From NCBI RefSeq assembly GCF_002286735.1, contig NZ_NRTA01000003.1, positions 1-64,000 of the forward strand: 64,000 nucleotides of DNA, in the 5' to 3' direction. The notes beneath the pieces are model-generated. The model had not been told where the DNA came from and did no database searches. It saw nothing but the letters and a program-made list of their open reading frames with translations. A program made the translations under genes and the position numbers. Source of the DNA: Leptolyngbya sp. BC1307 (GTDB lineage Bacteria > Cyanobacteriota > Cyanobacteriia > Phormidesmidales > Phormidesmidaceae). The first letter of the stretch is position 1; each line of letters begins with the position of its first letter. Shown here piece by piece: positions 54,168 to 62,078 of the stretch.

Positions 54168-55440
54168 GGGTAGGAAACAATTCTGTTTGCTTTCGCTTTC
54201 GCTGGCCACTCTTTCGATTGCGCTTTTTGATCGGGTTTCTGATGCCCCAGTATCTTGAGGCGGATGACATAGTGAGTGAGAGCAAGGCGCGATCGCCCAA
54301 AGCGACTATCTTTGTGGGGCAGATGGGTTTTGTGGGCAGTACTTTGATGAGTTCTTGGGCGATCGCAAATGCCAGCGGCGGCGGCACCGAATTTCCGACC
54401 TGCCTGGCACCATGCCACTTGGTCTCATGGAAGCGAAACCAGTCTGGAAACCCATGCAGACGTGCCATCTCGCGAACAGTCACACAGCGGGCATACCGAT
54501 AGTGAATAGGTCTAGGACTGGTGAACGCGCCTCGCGCAGAATCAGTGCCTGCCCGCAGTGTATTAGAGACGCCATCGGCAGATAGTCTAAAAAATCTTGA
54601 AATTGGCTCTACTGTGCCCGGTTCAGTTTGTTCAAATCGCCTGCGAGAAGTTGTTGTATGTTGGCTGCGACGACTACTCGTCAATAGATTCTGGTTCCAT
54701 CGACGCGGGTAGCCATATTTCCAACTCTCTTTTGTGCTGCACCGCATCAAGGATGAATAGTGTTTGGACAACCCTAAACAGCCAGTGCGAACTTCGTCGC
54801 CGAACATGAGCTGTTCAAATTGCTCCGCATCGGGCAAGTCGCCCAGAGCCTCGGCGCAGGTAACCTGATACTTCAAGGGGATAGGGTATCTAGGCAAAGG
54901 ACTACCGGCTTTAGCGCCCACCAAAAATAACCGTTCCCGGCTTTGCGGCACGCCATAGTCTTTTGCGTTCAACACCTGCCACGGTTGCAAGACAACGTAG
55001 CCTGAATCACTGAGTACTTGAATAATTTCATTTAAGAACTGGCCATGCTTGCCAACGGTCAGTCCCTTTACATTTTCAAACAAAAAATATGAAGGCTGAA
55101 GCTCGCGAACCAGTCGAATATACTCTCGCACTAAAGAGTTTCGCGGGTCATCAAGTGCCCGCTGACCCATTAAAGAAAACCCCTGACAGGGCGCACCGCC
55201 AATGACGACATCAATCCTCGCGCTGGTCAGGCCAGCGGCTGCACAGATATCTTTGCCGCTGACTTCAGAGACCGATCTAGGAATGACCGCGCAGTCTGGA
55301 AAGTTGAATTGATGAGCGCAAGCATGAACAGGATCAACTTCGACGGCAGCGGCAACATCAAAACCGGCCTGCTCAAACCCCAAGCTGAGCCCACCTGCCC
55401 CGGCAAAGAGGTCAACCGCTATAGGTCGCCTGTAGGTCAT
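54142..55440 (-). CDS. dcm: DNA (cytosine-5) methyltransferase
   Basis: 432-aa C5-cytosine methyltransferase. Motif I (DLFAGAGGLSLGFEQAGF), motif IV with the catalytic Cys (GGAPCQGFS, about residues 81-89), motif VI (FENVKGL), motif VIII (QSRERLFLVG) and motif X (QVGNSVPPPLA) are all present, so it should be active. A target-recognition region lies near 200-310. The recognition sequence cannot be read; cyanobacterial M.Ssp6803I methylates CGATCG, the core of HIP1, and is one candidate specificity. It begins 18 bp after the GHKL ATPase gene, in the same operon-like run. There is no restriction endonuclease in the window. Confidence 0.93.
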   Translation of the reverse strand: MTYRRPIAVDLFAGAGGLSLGFEQAGFDVAAAVEVDPVHACAHQFNFPDCAVIPRSVSEVSGKDICAAAGLTSARIDVVIGGAPCQGFSLMGQRALDDPRNSLVREYIRLVRELQPSYFLFENVKGLTVGKHGQFLNEIIQVLSDSGYVVLQPWQVLNAKDYGVPQSRERLFLVGAKAGSPLPRYPIPLKYQVTCAEALGDLPDAEQFEQLMFGDEVRTGCLGLSKHYSSLMRCSTKESWKYGYPRRWNQNLLTSSRRSQHTTTSRRRFEQTEPGTVEPISRFFRLSADGVSNTLRAGTDSARGAFTSPRPIHYRYARCVTVREMARLHGFPDWFRFHETKWHGARQVGNSVPPPLAFAIAQELIKVLPTKPICPTKIVALGDRALLSLTMSSASRYWGIRNPIKKRNRKSGQRKRKQTELFPTLTDRELVP

Positions 55441-55458
55441 AGTCTTGACAGCATGTAA

Positions 55459-56907
55459 TTAGTCTTCCTGAGCTTGATTGAGAATCTCTTCAAAGCAGGC
55501 TTCGCCTACAGTAGAAGCCGGGCAGTCTGGGTCGCCAAACAAGTGTTCAGCAATCAGTCTGACTTCTTCAACTGGTTTATTAAAGCTGATTCTTTTGCGC
55601 TGGGCGATGGGCGGCGGCGAGGGTAGATTGGGAATGTACCTTTGCTCTACGTCTAGCTTTCTAGCGGTGGGCGCAACCGCTTTCCAAATGTTTTTGCTAC
55701 CGCCAGAGACAGGCTCGCTAGTATCCACGGTTTTGACCTGGTCGAACATGGCAGCAGGCGTTGCTGCTTTGGCCTTTTTAGACCTTTGCTTTTCCTCTTT
55801 GGGCATTTGCTTCCATTTGCTGGTGTAGGTGGTAAATACCTTCAGGCCCTCTCTCATACGCTCTTTGACATGCAGATACAGATCAGAAGAAGCGTCAATG
55901 CCGCGTTTGGTTGTGGTAATCGGTAGCTTTCTGGCGTCTGTACTTTTGAAGTGAACAATGCCTGAAATAGAGATGTACTGCGGATGGTATCGGGGCACAC
56001 CCGCTTCGCCCCAGCCGGTTAGCAGCGTCTTGTCGTTAGCGACGACGACCCGGTCATTACAGACACTCGTCCATCCGGCGGTATCTCTTTTTCGGCGCTT
56101 GCCTTCGGCGTTTTCAATTTCTTCGTAGCTGGGCAGCGCCCGATGAAACCCCACCGCCAGCTGAACCTCGACGTTTTCTTCGTAAGCTTCGTAGAGGTAG
56201 GGTGCGACGGCTTCTTTGTCGGTATTTTTCAGCTTTGAGAGGCCCTCCCATTGAAGGACTAGCGGTCTAGGCTTGACCGGTTTATCATTTACAGTGATTT
56301 GAAAGCCTTTGCCAATGATGTAGCTGTACAGCGCTTCTATCTCACCGGCAAGCATGTTTTGAAAAGTCTGGGTTGAGAGCTGCTTGGCCGCTTCGTCTCG
56401 CAGCGCCTGCACCTCTAAAGAAGTGCCGTTTCTACCGAGCGGGCTGTCTATTATCTCTAGCGGCAAATCCCAGGTTTCATCGCTTAGCAGCCAGTCTGGT
56501 TTAATGATGACCCTGAAGGATTCAGCTTCTGTTTGAGAAAAAACTTGAGCAGAGCGCCCCAGCTTAAAGAAGGCTCTCTTCATGCCAATGCCGTAGGTGC
56601 CGATGGTCAAGATATCGTCATCGTCGGTGATTTCTTTGGGCTTGCCCATTCTAAAGGCATAGCGCTGCGCGACATCGAGCGGGATGCCGCCGCAGTTGTC
56701 TTCTATTTTGAAAGACGTTTCGGAAACTTCTATTTTGGCCCAAAAGCCTTCGTAGGGCGTCTCTGAGGGCGCTTGGCCCCTAATTGTACGCTGAATGCCG
56801 TCTATGCAGTTATCGAGCAGGTCGAGAATGGCGTCCTTTAAATCGATATCTCGCGTCAGCATGTCTACGAAAAAATTCTTGGTCGGCGACGCATTAATCG
56901 AATCCAT
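55459..56907 (-). CDS. MORC/MutL-like GHKL ATPase adjacent to the methyltransferase
   Basis: 482 aa from ATG 56907. The N-terminus is a GHKL (HATPase) fold: N-box LLDNCIDG (about residues 33-40), EDNCGGIP (about 66-73) and the ATP-lid GTYGIGMKRAF (about 101-111). A second lobe with DRVVVANDKT and a Lys/Arg stretch TTTKRGID (about 336) resembles the S5-like transducer domain of MutL, Hsp90 and MORC. The C-terminus is low complexity with SPPPIAQRKRISFNK. Prokaryotic MORC-like GHKL ATPases have been linked to restriction-modification systems. It lies between a GNAT gene and dcm, with gaps of 7 and 18 bp. No nuclease domain is visible. Confidence 0.85.
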   Translation of the reverse strand: MDSINASPTKNFFVDMLTRDIDLKDAILDLLDNCIDGIQRTIRGQAPSETPYEGFWAKIEVSETSFKIEDNCGGIPLDVAQRYAFRMGKPKEITDDDDILTIGTYGIGMKRAFFKLGRSAQVFSQTEAESFRVIIKPDWLLSDETWDLPLEIIDSPLGRNGTSLEVQALRDEAAKQLSTQTFQNMLAGEIEALYSYIIGKGFQITVNDKPVKPRPLVLQWEGLSKLKNTDKEAVAPYLYEAYEENVEVQLAVGFHRALPSYEEIENAEGKRRKRDTAGWTSVCNDRVVVANDKTLLTGWGEAGVPRYHPQYISISGIVHFKSTDARKLPITTTKRGIDASSDLYLHVKERMREGLKVFTTYTSKWKQMPKEEKQRSKKAKAATPAAMFDQVKTVDTSEPVSGGSKNIWKAVAPTARKLDVEQRYIPNLPSPPPIAQRKRISFNKPVEEVRLIAEHLFGDPDCPASTVGEACFEEILNQAQED

Positions 56908-56914
56908 GCTCTCT

Positions 56915-57418
56915 CTACCGTTGAGGGTCTGCAATAGCTTTGCTGTAAACTTTATCGCAGCGCTCGGTTTCTACACCACTCATTGGCTGATAGCCGCTCT
57001 TTTCGTAGAGTTTCACGGCTTCGCGTAAGACGGTAGCGGTTTCTACCCAAACTTCTAAAAAGCCTTGAATAGCGGCGGCCTGCTCTAGCTGGGCTAGCAA
57101 AAACCGGCCCAAACCCTGCCCTCGCGCTGCTGGCAGCAGGTACATTTTGCGAATTTCGACGGCGTTTTGCCCGCGTTCGATGGGGTAGTAGCCACCAGTG
57201 CCAACGATCTGACCTGAGTGCTCTACGACCCAAAACTCGCCGCCGGTTTCTAGATAGTATTTTTCGACTTCTACGGCGTCTTGATCGCTACAGCCGCCGC
57301 AGTTGATTTCCCAGCCCAGGCCATATTCAGCTAGTACGGTTTTGATGACGTTGGCAGCAGTAGCGCGATCGCTCCTCACCCAATCTCGAATCAAAAAGTC
57401 CTTAAACTGTACCCGCAT
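56915..57418 (-). CDS. GNAT-family N-acetyltransferase
   Basis: 167-aa acetyl-CoA-dependent acetyltransferase. The acetyl-CoA loop AARGQGLGRFLLAQLE (motif A) and the following strand EVWVETATVLREAVKLYEKSGY (motif B) are clear. The acceptor substrate is unknown. Spacing to the genes on either side (12 and 7 bp) places it within the aroQ-miaE-GNAT-GHKL-dcm run. Confidence 0.88.
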   Translation of the reverse strand: MRVQFKDFLIRDWVRSDRATAANVIKTVLAEYGLGWEINCGGCSDQDAVEVEKYYLETGGEFWVVEHSGQIVGTGGYYPIERGQNAVEIRKMYLLPAARGQGLGRFLLAQLEQAAAIQGFLEVWVETATVLREAVKLYEKSGYQPMSGVETERCDKVYSKAIADPQR

Positions 57419-57430
57419 CAGCTATGCACC

Positions 57431-58060
57431 TCAGCTATGAATTCGGGGCTCAGGATGCAGCGTGCTCAACAGCTCACTCTCCACTTCTGCAAGCTCTACC
57501 AGGCGGTGATTGACCTGTTCAATATCAAAATAAGTCGTTGCTAATATCCAATAGCTGCCGTAATGCCGTGCTTCAGAAGCCATCAGAGAGCGGTAGAACT
57601 TGGCTAGCTCCAAGTCAGGGCAGTGCTCGCCCAATAGCCCAAGACGCTCATGGCTACGGGCTTCTATTAATGCCGATATCAGCAGCAAGTCCAACATGCG
57701 CTCAGGCTCATTTCGGCGCACGCACTTTTTTAGACCTGCGCCATAGGGCGGTGGCGGTACGGGCTGCAGGGGAATGCCGCGATTTTCCAACCACTGGTTG
57801 ACCTGCTCGTAGTGGCTGAGTTCTTCTTGAGCGATCGCAACCAATTCCTTCACCAGCTTAGTGCTCGAAGGATAGCGCGACATCATCTGAATAGCCGTGC
57901 CCGCCGCCTTGCGCTCACATTGGGCGTGATCGAGCAGAATGGTGTCGATATTGGCCATCGCCTGTGCCACCCAAGCCTGAGAAGTCGGCGTCTTTAAAAA
58001 CTTAATCGTTGGCTTAGCAGGGCTAGCGGAGACCAAAAGACTAAAATCCCGTCGAGACAA
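57431..58060 (-). CDS. miaE: tRNA hydroxylase MiaE (tRNA-(ms2io6A)-hydroxylase)
   Basis: Di-iron monooxygenase that hydroxylates the isopentenyl side chain of ms2i6A37 in tRNAs reading UNN codons. The four-helix bundle with carboxylate/His motifs is visible as LDHAQCERKAAG, EELSHYEQ, EARSHERL and SEARHYGSY. The 209-aa frame opens at a TTG (58060); another TTG at 58036 lies closer to the conserved PTIKFLKTP start, so the true start is uncertain. The miaA and miaB partners are not in the window. Confidence 0.88.
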   Translation of the reverse strand: MSRRDFSLLVSASPAKPTIKFLKTPTSQAWVAQAMANIDTILLDHAQCERKAAGTAIQMMSRYPSSTKLVKELVAIAQEELSHYEQVNQWLENRGIPLQPVPPPPYGAGLKKCVRRNEPERMLDLLLISALIEARSHERLGLLGEHCPDLELAKFYRSLMASEARHYGSYWILATTYFDIEQVNHRLVELAEVESELLSTLHPEPRIHS

Positions 58061-58093
58061 AAAGCTATTGTAAGGTCTAACCTGATCGACCGG

Positions 58094-58543
58094 CTAGCTC
58101 TGCTGCTGCAGGTGTTTCACCAAGCCCTCTAGACCCAGGCGATAGCTGTCTGCGCCGAATCCGCTGATTTGCCCAATAGCAACAGCCGCAATATAAGAGT
58201 GATGACGGAAAGCTTCTCGCTGGTGAATGTTGCTCAGGTGGACTTCGACCGTAGGGATTGCGACGGCAGCGATCGCATCTCGAATAGCCACACTGGTATG
58301 AGTGTAAGCCCCCGGATTAATCAAAATGCCCTGGTGGCGATCCAAAGCACTTTGAATCTCGTCCACCAGGCCACCTTCGTGATTTGACTGAAAAAAAGTC
58401 AGCTTCACCCCCAGCAAGTTCGCTATCTGGGTAAGTGAATCGTTAATATCTTGCAACGTTTGAGAACCGTAGACCGCTGGCTCTCGTCTGCCCAACAGGT
58501 TAAGATTCGGCCCGTGCAGGACTAGAATGCTCAGCAAAGCCAT
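58094..58543 (-). CDS. aroQ: 3-dehydroquinate dehydratase, type II
   Basis: Shikimate-pathway enzyme that dehydrates 3-dehydroquinate. The start at ATG 58543 ([18 protein letters not shown]) gives 149 aa, the size of this family; the frame extends upstream to 58627. [21 protein letters not shown] and [11 protein letters not shown] contain the Tyr and His catalytic residues of type II enzymes. It heads the tight minus-strand run through miaE. Confidence 0.95.
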   Translation of the reverse strand: MALLSILVLHGPNLNLLGRREPAVYGSQTLQDINDSLTQIANLLGVKLTFFQSNHEGGLVDEIQSALDRHQGILINPGAYTHTSVAIRDAIAAVAIPTVEVHLSNIHQREAFRHHSYIAAVAIGQISGFGADSYRLGLEGLVKHLQQQS

Positions 58544-58699
58544 AGGTGTTACAGACTGCGCGCTTAGAGAACGAACCACACCAAGAAGCTTGTGCGAGCC
58601 ATCTGCAAGCACGCTATCTATAGGCATTCATTCGTACAGGCTAGCCCAAAAGGCCGCTGACTAGAGCGCCACTGTCTACCGGTCAGCTAGTCAGATAAG

Positions 58700-58840
58700 T
58701 TAGCGACGACGCTGATTGCGGTCATCCACTGGGATAGGAATAGGCTCATGCTCAGGCTGCGTTTGGGGACCCAACAAGGCATCTACGACCTTGTCAATCC
58801 ACTCTCTGAGCTTTTCGAGCGCCTTATCGATGTAATCCAT
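58700..58840 (-). CDS. Small conserved-looking cyanobacterial protein (46 aa)
   Basis: A 46-residue frame from ATG 58840. The first half is an amphipathic helix (MDYIDKALEKLREWIDKVVD); then comes ALLGPQTQPEHEPIPIPVDD and a basic end RNQRRR. I recall similar small proteins in cyanobacteria, but no database was consulted. The helix-Pro-basic design looks like a small membrane- or protein-associated element. It lies upstream of aroQ, 157 bp away on the same strand. Confidence 0.6.
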   Translation of the reverse strand: MDYIDKALEKLREWIDKVVDALLGPQTQPEHEPIPIPVDDRNQRRR

Positions 58841-59096
58841 GAGCTAGATTGCTCCCTCTCATCTGCTTTAGACAACTTACACTGGCGAGGCTGGTGATTT
58901 TGCACCACCACAACCAGGTAAAAATAATTTCGCGCTGTCAGAGCCGCTATGAAGCTCGAATGAAAGCCGCTTAAACTATGTATTCATGATAACCAATCGA
59001 GCGGAATGATCAAGGTGACCCTTGGGAGATTTTATATAACCTCCCTTATTTCTTTAGAAGTAGGTTTGCAGATACGGCTGAGAGTTAGTCACTATC

Positions 59097-59122
59097 TGAC
59101 CCTGCTGGCTGACCCTGCTGGG
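59097..59122. repeat. Tandem duplication after cinA, 2 x 13 bp
   Basis: TGACCCTGCTGGC then TGACCCTGCTGGG, 16-41 bp beyond the cinA stop codon (59138-59140). Only the last base differs. Confidence 0.85.
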
Positions 59123-59137
59123 CACTCTCGGCAGAAA

Positions 59138-60391
59138 TTAGCTTGAGGCCAATGCCAACCGCAGCAGATTGACCGCGGTCAGGGCACTCTGCTGGCGAAT
59201 CGAGTCGCGGCTGCGATCTGCCCCAAACAAACACTTTTCGCTGCGGGTGCCAGCGGCTGAAGACAGGCCAATGTACACCAGGCCCACTGGCTTTTCGGCG
59301 CTGCCGCCACCCGGCCCCGCAATGCCAGTGATGCTTACCCCCCAGTCTGTACCCAGGCGAGTGCGCACTCCAGCCGCCATGGCGATCGCCACTTCTGGGC
59401 TAACAGCCCCGCAGCGGGTCAGAACGTTAGCGTCAACGCCCAGCAGACTTTGCTTAACCCGATTGTCATAAGAAATGACACCGCCCCAAAAATAGCTAGA
59501 GCTGCCGGATACGGCTGTCATCATCTGACCCAAACCGCCGCCCGTACAAGATTCGGCTACGCTCATAGTGTGCCCTCGCCCAGCTAGTAAATAGCCGACT
59601 ATGCTGGCTAAACTGTCATCCTCCTGGCCATAGCAGTCACTGCCGCCAATCTGCCGTAGCTTCGCAGCGACTGGCGCAATTAGCTCAGTTGCCGCAGCGA
59701 CCGACTCAGCTTTAGCCGAAATCCGCAGCTTCACCTCGCCGCCACCGGCATAGGGCGCTACCGTTGGATTAGCTAAGTCTAGAAACGGTCGCACCTTTTC
59801 TGCCAGAGCAGATTCGCCAATTCCCCAAAACTTGAGCGTTTGGCTGTGGATAACGCCGTCTGCCCAGCTGTTGGCTTTCAGGTAAGGTACCGCCGTTGCC
59901 TGCCACATGGCCTGCATCTCTTGAGGCACCCCCGGAAAGGTCATGACCGTCAGCCCGGCTCTCGGCTGCCAGATCACACCCGGCGCAGTACCAATCGGAT
60001 TGGGTAAGATGGCTGCGCCCTCAGGTAGCTGGGCTTGCCTGCGAGTAGCGGCGGTGAGCGGGCGGCCTCGCCGGGCAAATTTTTCTTCTAAATCAGCGAT
60101 CGCTGCGGGTCGCTCTATCAGAGGAGCGTCAAAAAAATCGGCGAGGGTAGCCATCGTCAGATCGTCAGGAGTGGGGCCTAGCCCGCCAGTGAAGATCAGC
60201 AGCCGGGCCCGTTCGCAGGCGATCGCCACCGCGCGCTGAATTCGTAGCGGATTGTCACCTACCACCGTCTGATAGTGATGAGCAATGCCCAGATAGGCCA
60301 GCTGCTGAGCTAAATAGCGGGCATTGCCATTGACAATATCGCCGAGCAACAGCTCGGTGCCAATGCAGATGATTTCAGCACTCTGGGTCAT
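59138..60391 (-). CDS. cinA: CinA-family protein (NMN deamidase / competence-damage inducible)
   Basis: 417 aa from ATG 60391; the frame opens to 60427. The N-terminal MoCF-like domain (GTELLLGDIVNGNA, GGLGPTPDDLT) and the C-terminal PncC nicotinamide-nucleotide amidase domain (AESCTGGG, VSGSSSYFWGGVISY, GIAGPGGG) are complete. The full-length protein recycles NMN to nicotinic acid mononucleotide and may act on ADP-ribose. A 13-bp duplication lies just past its stop. It diverges from the glycosyltransferase gene. Confidence 0.93.
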   Translation of the reverse strand: MTQSAEIICIGTELLLGDIVNGNARYLAQQLAYLGIAHHYQTVVGDNPLRIQRAVAIACERARLLIFTGGLGPTPDDLTMATLADFFDAPLIERPAAIADLEEKFARRGRPLTAATRRQAQLPEGAAILPNPIGTAPGVIWQPRAGLTVMTFPGVPQEMQAMWQATAVPYLKANSWADGVIHSQTLKFWGIGESALAEKVRPFLDLANPTVAPYAGGGEVKLRISAKAESVAAATELIAPVAAKLRQIGGSDCYGQEDDSLASIVGYLLAGRGHTMSVAESCTGGGLGQMMTAVSGSSSYFWGGVISYDNRVKQSLLGVDANVLTRCGAVSPEVAIAMAAGVRTRLGTDWGVSITGIAGPGGGSAEKPVGLVYIGLSSAAGTRSEKCLFGADRSRDSIRQQSALTAVNLLRLALASS

Positions 60392-60472
60392 GGCCTGCTT
60401 ACTCACATGCGGCGGTGAAAGTGGCATTATAGCGTTGGTTAGGCAGGTTTTTCGGTGGGTAGCCAGTCAGCG

Positions 60473-62029
60473 ATGAGACGTTTGAGCGATCGCGCAAAGC
60501 TCTGGGGGCTGCTGCTGAGCGGACTAATCTTTCGGGGCACAATCGCCTATTTTTTGCCGCCTGGGTTTGACGAAGCCTACTACTTTCTCTACACTCGCCA
60601 TCTAGATTGGAGCTATTTTGACCATCCGCTGGCAGTAGCCTTTACCACTGGTGTGGGCGTTTGGCTGACGGGTATGGTCTCACCGTTCACGCTGCGCATC
60701 GGGGCATTGGCGCTATTTACAGGCAGTCTGTGGCTGCTGCATGAGACGGGCCGCTGGCTGTTTGGGCCGAGAGCCGGATGGCTGAGTACGGCTGTGGCGT
60801 CCTTATCACCGCTCTTTGTACTGACCTTTGGAACGCTGACTGCGCCAGACAACGCCCTGATTGTTTGCTGGAGCCTGGCACTGTATCTCTGCGCTCAAGA
60901 GTTCTTCCCGCCTGACGATGGGCCCTATCGGCCTACCGCTAAGCTGACGGCGATCGCCCTCGTCATCGGCCTGGCTTGTCTGAGTAAGTATCACGGCTTT
61001 TTGCTGGGTCTGAGCCTGGTGTGCTTTTGCCTGAGTAGCCATCGCCATCGCTGCGCTTTGCGTTCTCGGTGGATGGGGATGGGTCTACTACTGTTTGGCC
61101 TTTGTCTGGTGCCCATCTTGTCCTGGAACAGTCGCCACGAGTGGATTTCGTTTCAGTTTCAGCTCGCTGGTCGCTTTGCTGGGCAGGCTAATAGCTATTC
61201 GCTGACTGATGGCTTAGGCGTCTTCTTAGCGGAGATCGGCTTTTTATTCCCGACGCTGGGACTGCCGCTTTGGTGGGTGAGTATTAAAGTGCTATTAAAG
61301 CGACTTTCGCAGGCTGTATCGCCTCGGGTGGCTCTGGTGCTCTGGTGCGGTTTGCCTGTAGCTGTAGGCTTTACGCTGCTGGGCGGACTGACCCGCGTCT
61401 ATCCGGCCTGGCCAGCACCGGGGCTATGGAGTCTGACGCTGTTGCTGGGGCACACGGCTGCTAGCTGGCCCAAAGCTCAGGTACGGCGTTGGCTGCTAGG
61501 AACCGGGTTGGCAGTCGGGATAGTGCTGCTATTTGCGCTGACGCATATTACGCTGGGCACGCTGCAAACGCCTGGCAAGTACGCTTTGTTTGGCGGTTTT
61601 GTCACACCCGAGCAAGATCCTTCGACGGCTTTAATTGACACCAAGCAGCTACGCCAGCAGTTCATGCAGTCAGATGAACTGCTGGCGGCAATTTCTACCA
61701 CTGACTTTATCTTTACGCAGGCGTTTTGGCTGAGCGGATATGTGGCGATCGCCCTTCCCCCATCAACCGACTTACCGGTGACCAGCTTTACCCAAGATCC
61801 ACGCGGCCACGCTTTTTGGTTTGATTCTCAAGATTGGCTAGGCAAAGATGCGCTGTTCGTTAGCATTGCTGACTTTTCTCAGGTGGCGGCTGTGGCGGCG
61901 ATTACGCCCTACTTTCAAGCGGTCACGCCCCTGATGCAGCTCACCACCCAGCGCGGCGGTACAAAGACAGAAACCTTCTACCTGTACAGAGCCCATCGGC
62001 TGATTCGGCCCTATCTGTACCCTTATTAA
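60473..62029 (+). CDS. GT39/ArnT-like membrane glycosyltransferase
   Basis: 518-aa multi-span protein from ATG 60473; GTG-type upstream starts are possible. The GT-C fold is indicated by GFDEAYYFLYTRH with the Asp-Glu pair of protein mannosyltransferase/ArnT enzymes near residue 36, followed by HLDWSYFDHPL. About ten membrane helices follow and the C-terminal part faces the periplasm. Such enzymes transfer sugars from polyprenyl phosphates to lipids or proteins. The donor and acceptor are unknown. Confidence 0.8.
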   Translation: MRRLSDRAKLWGLLLSGLIFRGTIAYFLPPGFDEAYYFLYTRHLDWSYFDHPLAVAFTTGVGVWLTGMVSPFTLRIGALALFTGSLWLLHETGRWLFGPRAGWLSTAVASLSPLFVLTFGTLTAPDNALIVCWSLALYLCAQEFFPPDDGPYRPTAKLTAIALVIGLACLSKYHGFLLGLSLVCFCLSSHRHRCALRSRWMGMGLLLFGLCLVPILSWNSRHEWISFQFQLAGRFAGQANSYSLTDGLGVFLAEIGFLFPTLGLPLWWVSIKVLLKRLSQAVSPRVALVLWCGLPVAVGFTLLGGLTRVYPAWPAPGLWSLTLLLGHTAASWPKAQVRRWLLGTGLAVGIVLLFALTHITLGTLQTPGKYALFGGFVTPEQDPSTALIDTKQLRQQFMQSDELLAAISTTDFIFTQAFWLSGYVAIALPPSTDLPVTSFTQDPRGHAFWFDSQDWLGKDALFVSIADFSQVAAVAAITPYFQAVTPLMQLTTQRGGTKTETFYLYRAHRLIRPYLYPY

Positions 62030-62050
62030 ATTTATCTGACTGGCTTTATC

Positions 62051-62078
62051 TGGCTAGCTTTATCTGGCTAGCTTTATT
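62051..62078. repeat. Tandem duplication, 2 x 14 bp plus a partial copy
   Basis: TGGCTAGCTTTATC then TGGCTAGCTTTATT (62051-62064 and 62065-62078), preceded by a shorter copy (TGGCTTTATC at 62041). The array overlaps the end of the wecA-like gene (stop at 62074-62076). Confidence 0.9.
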
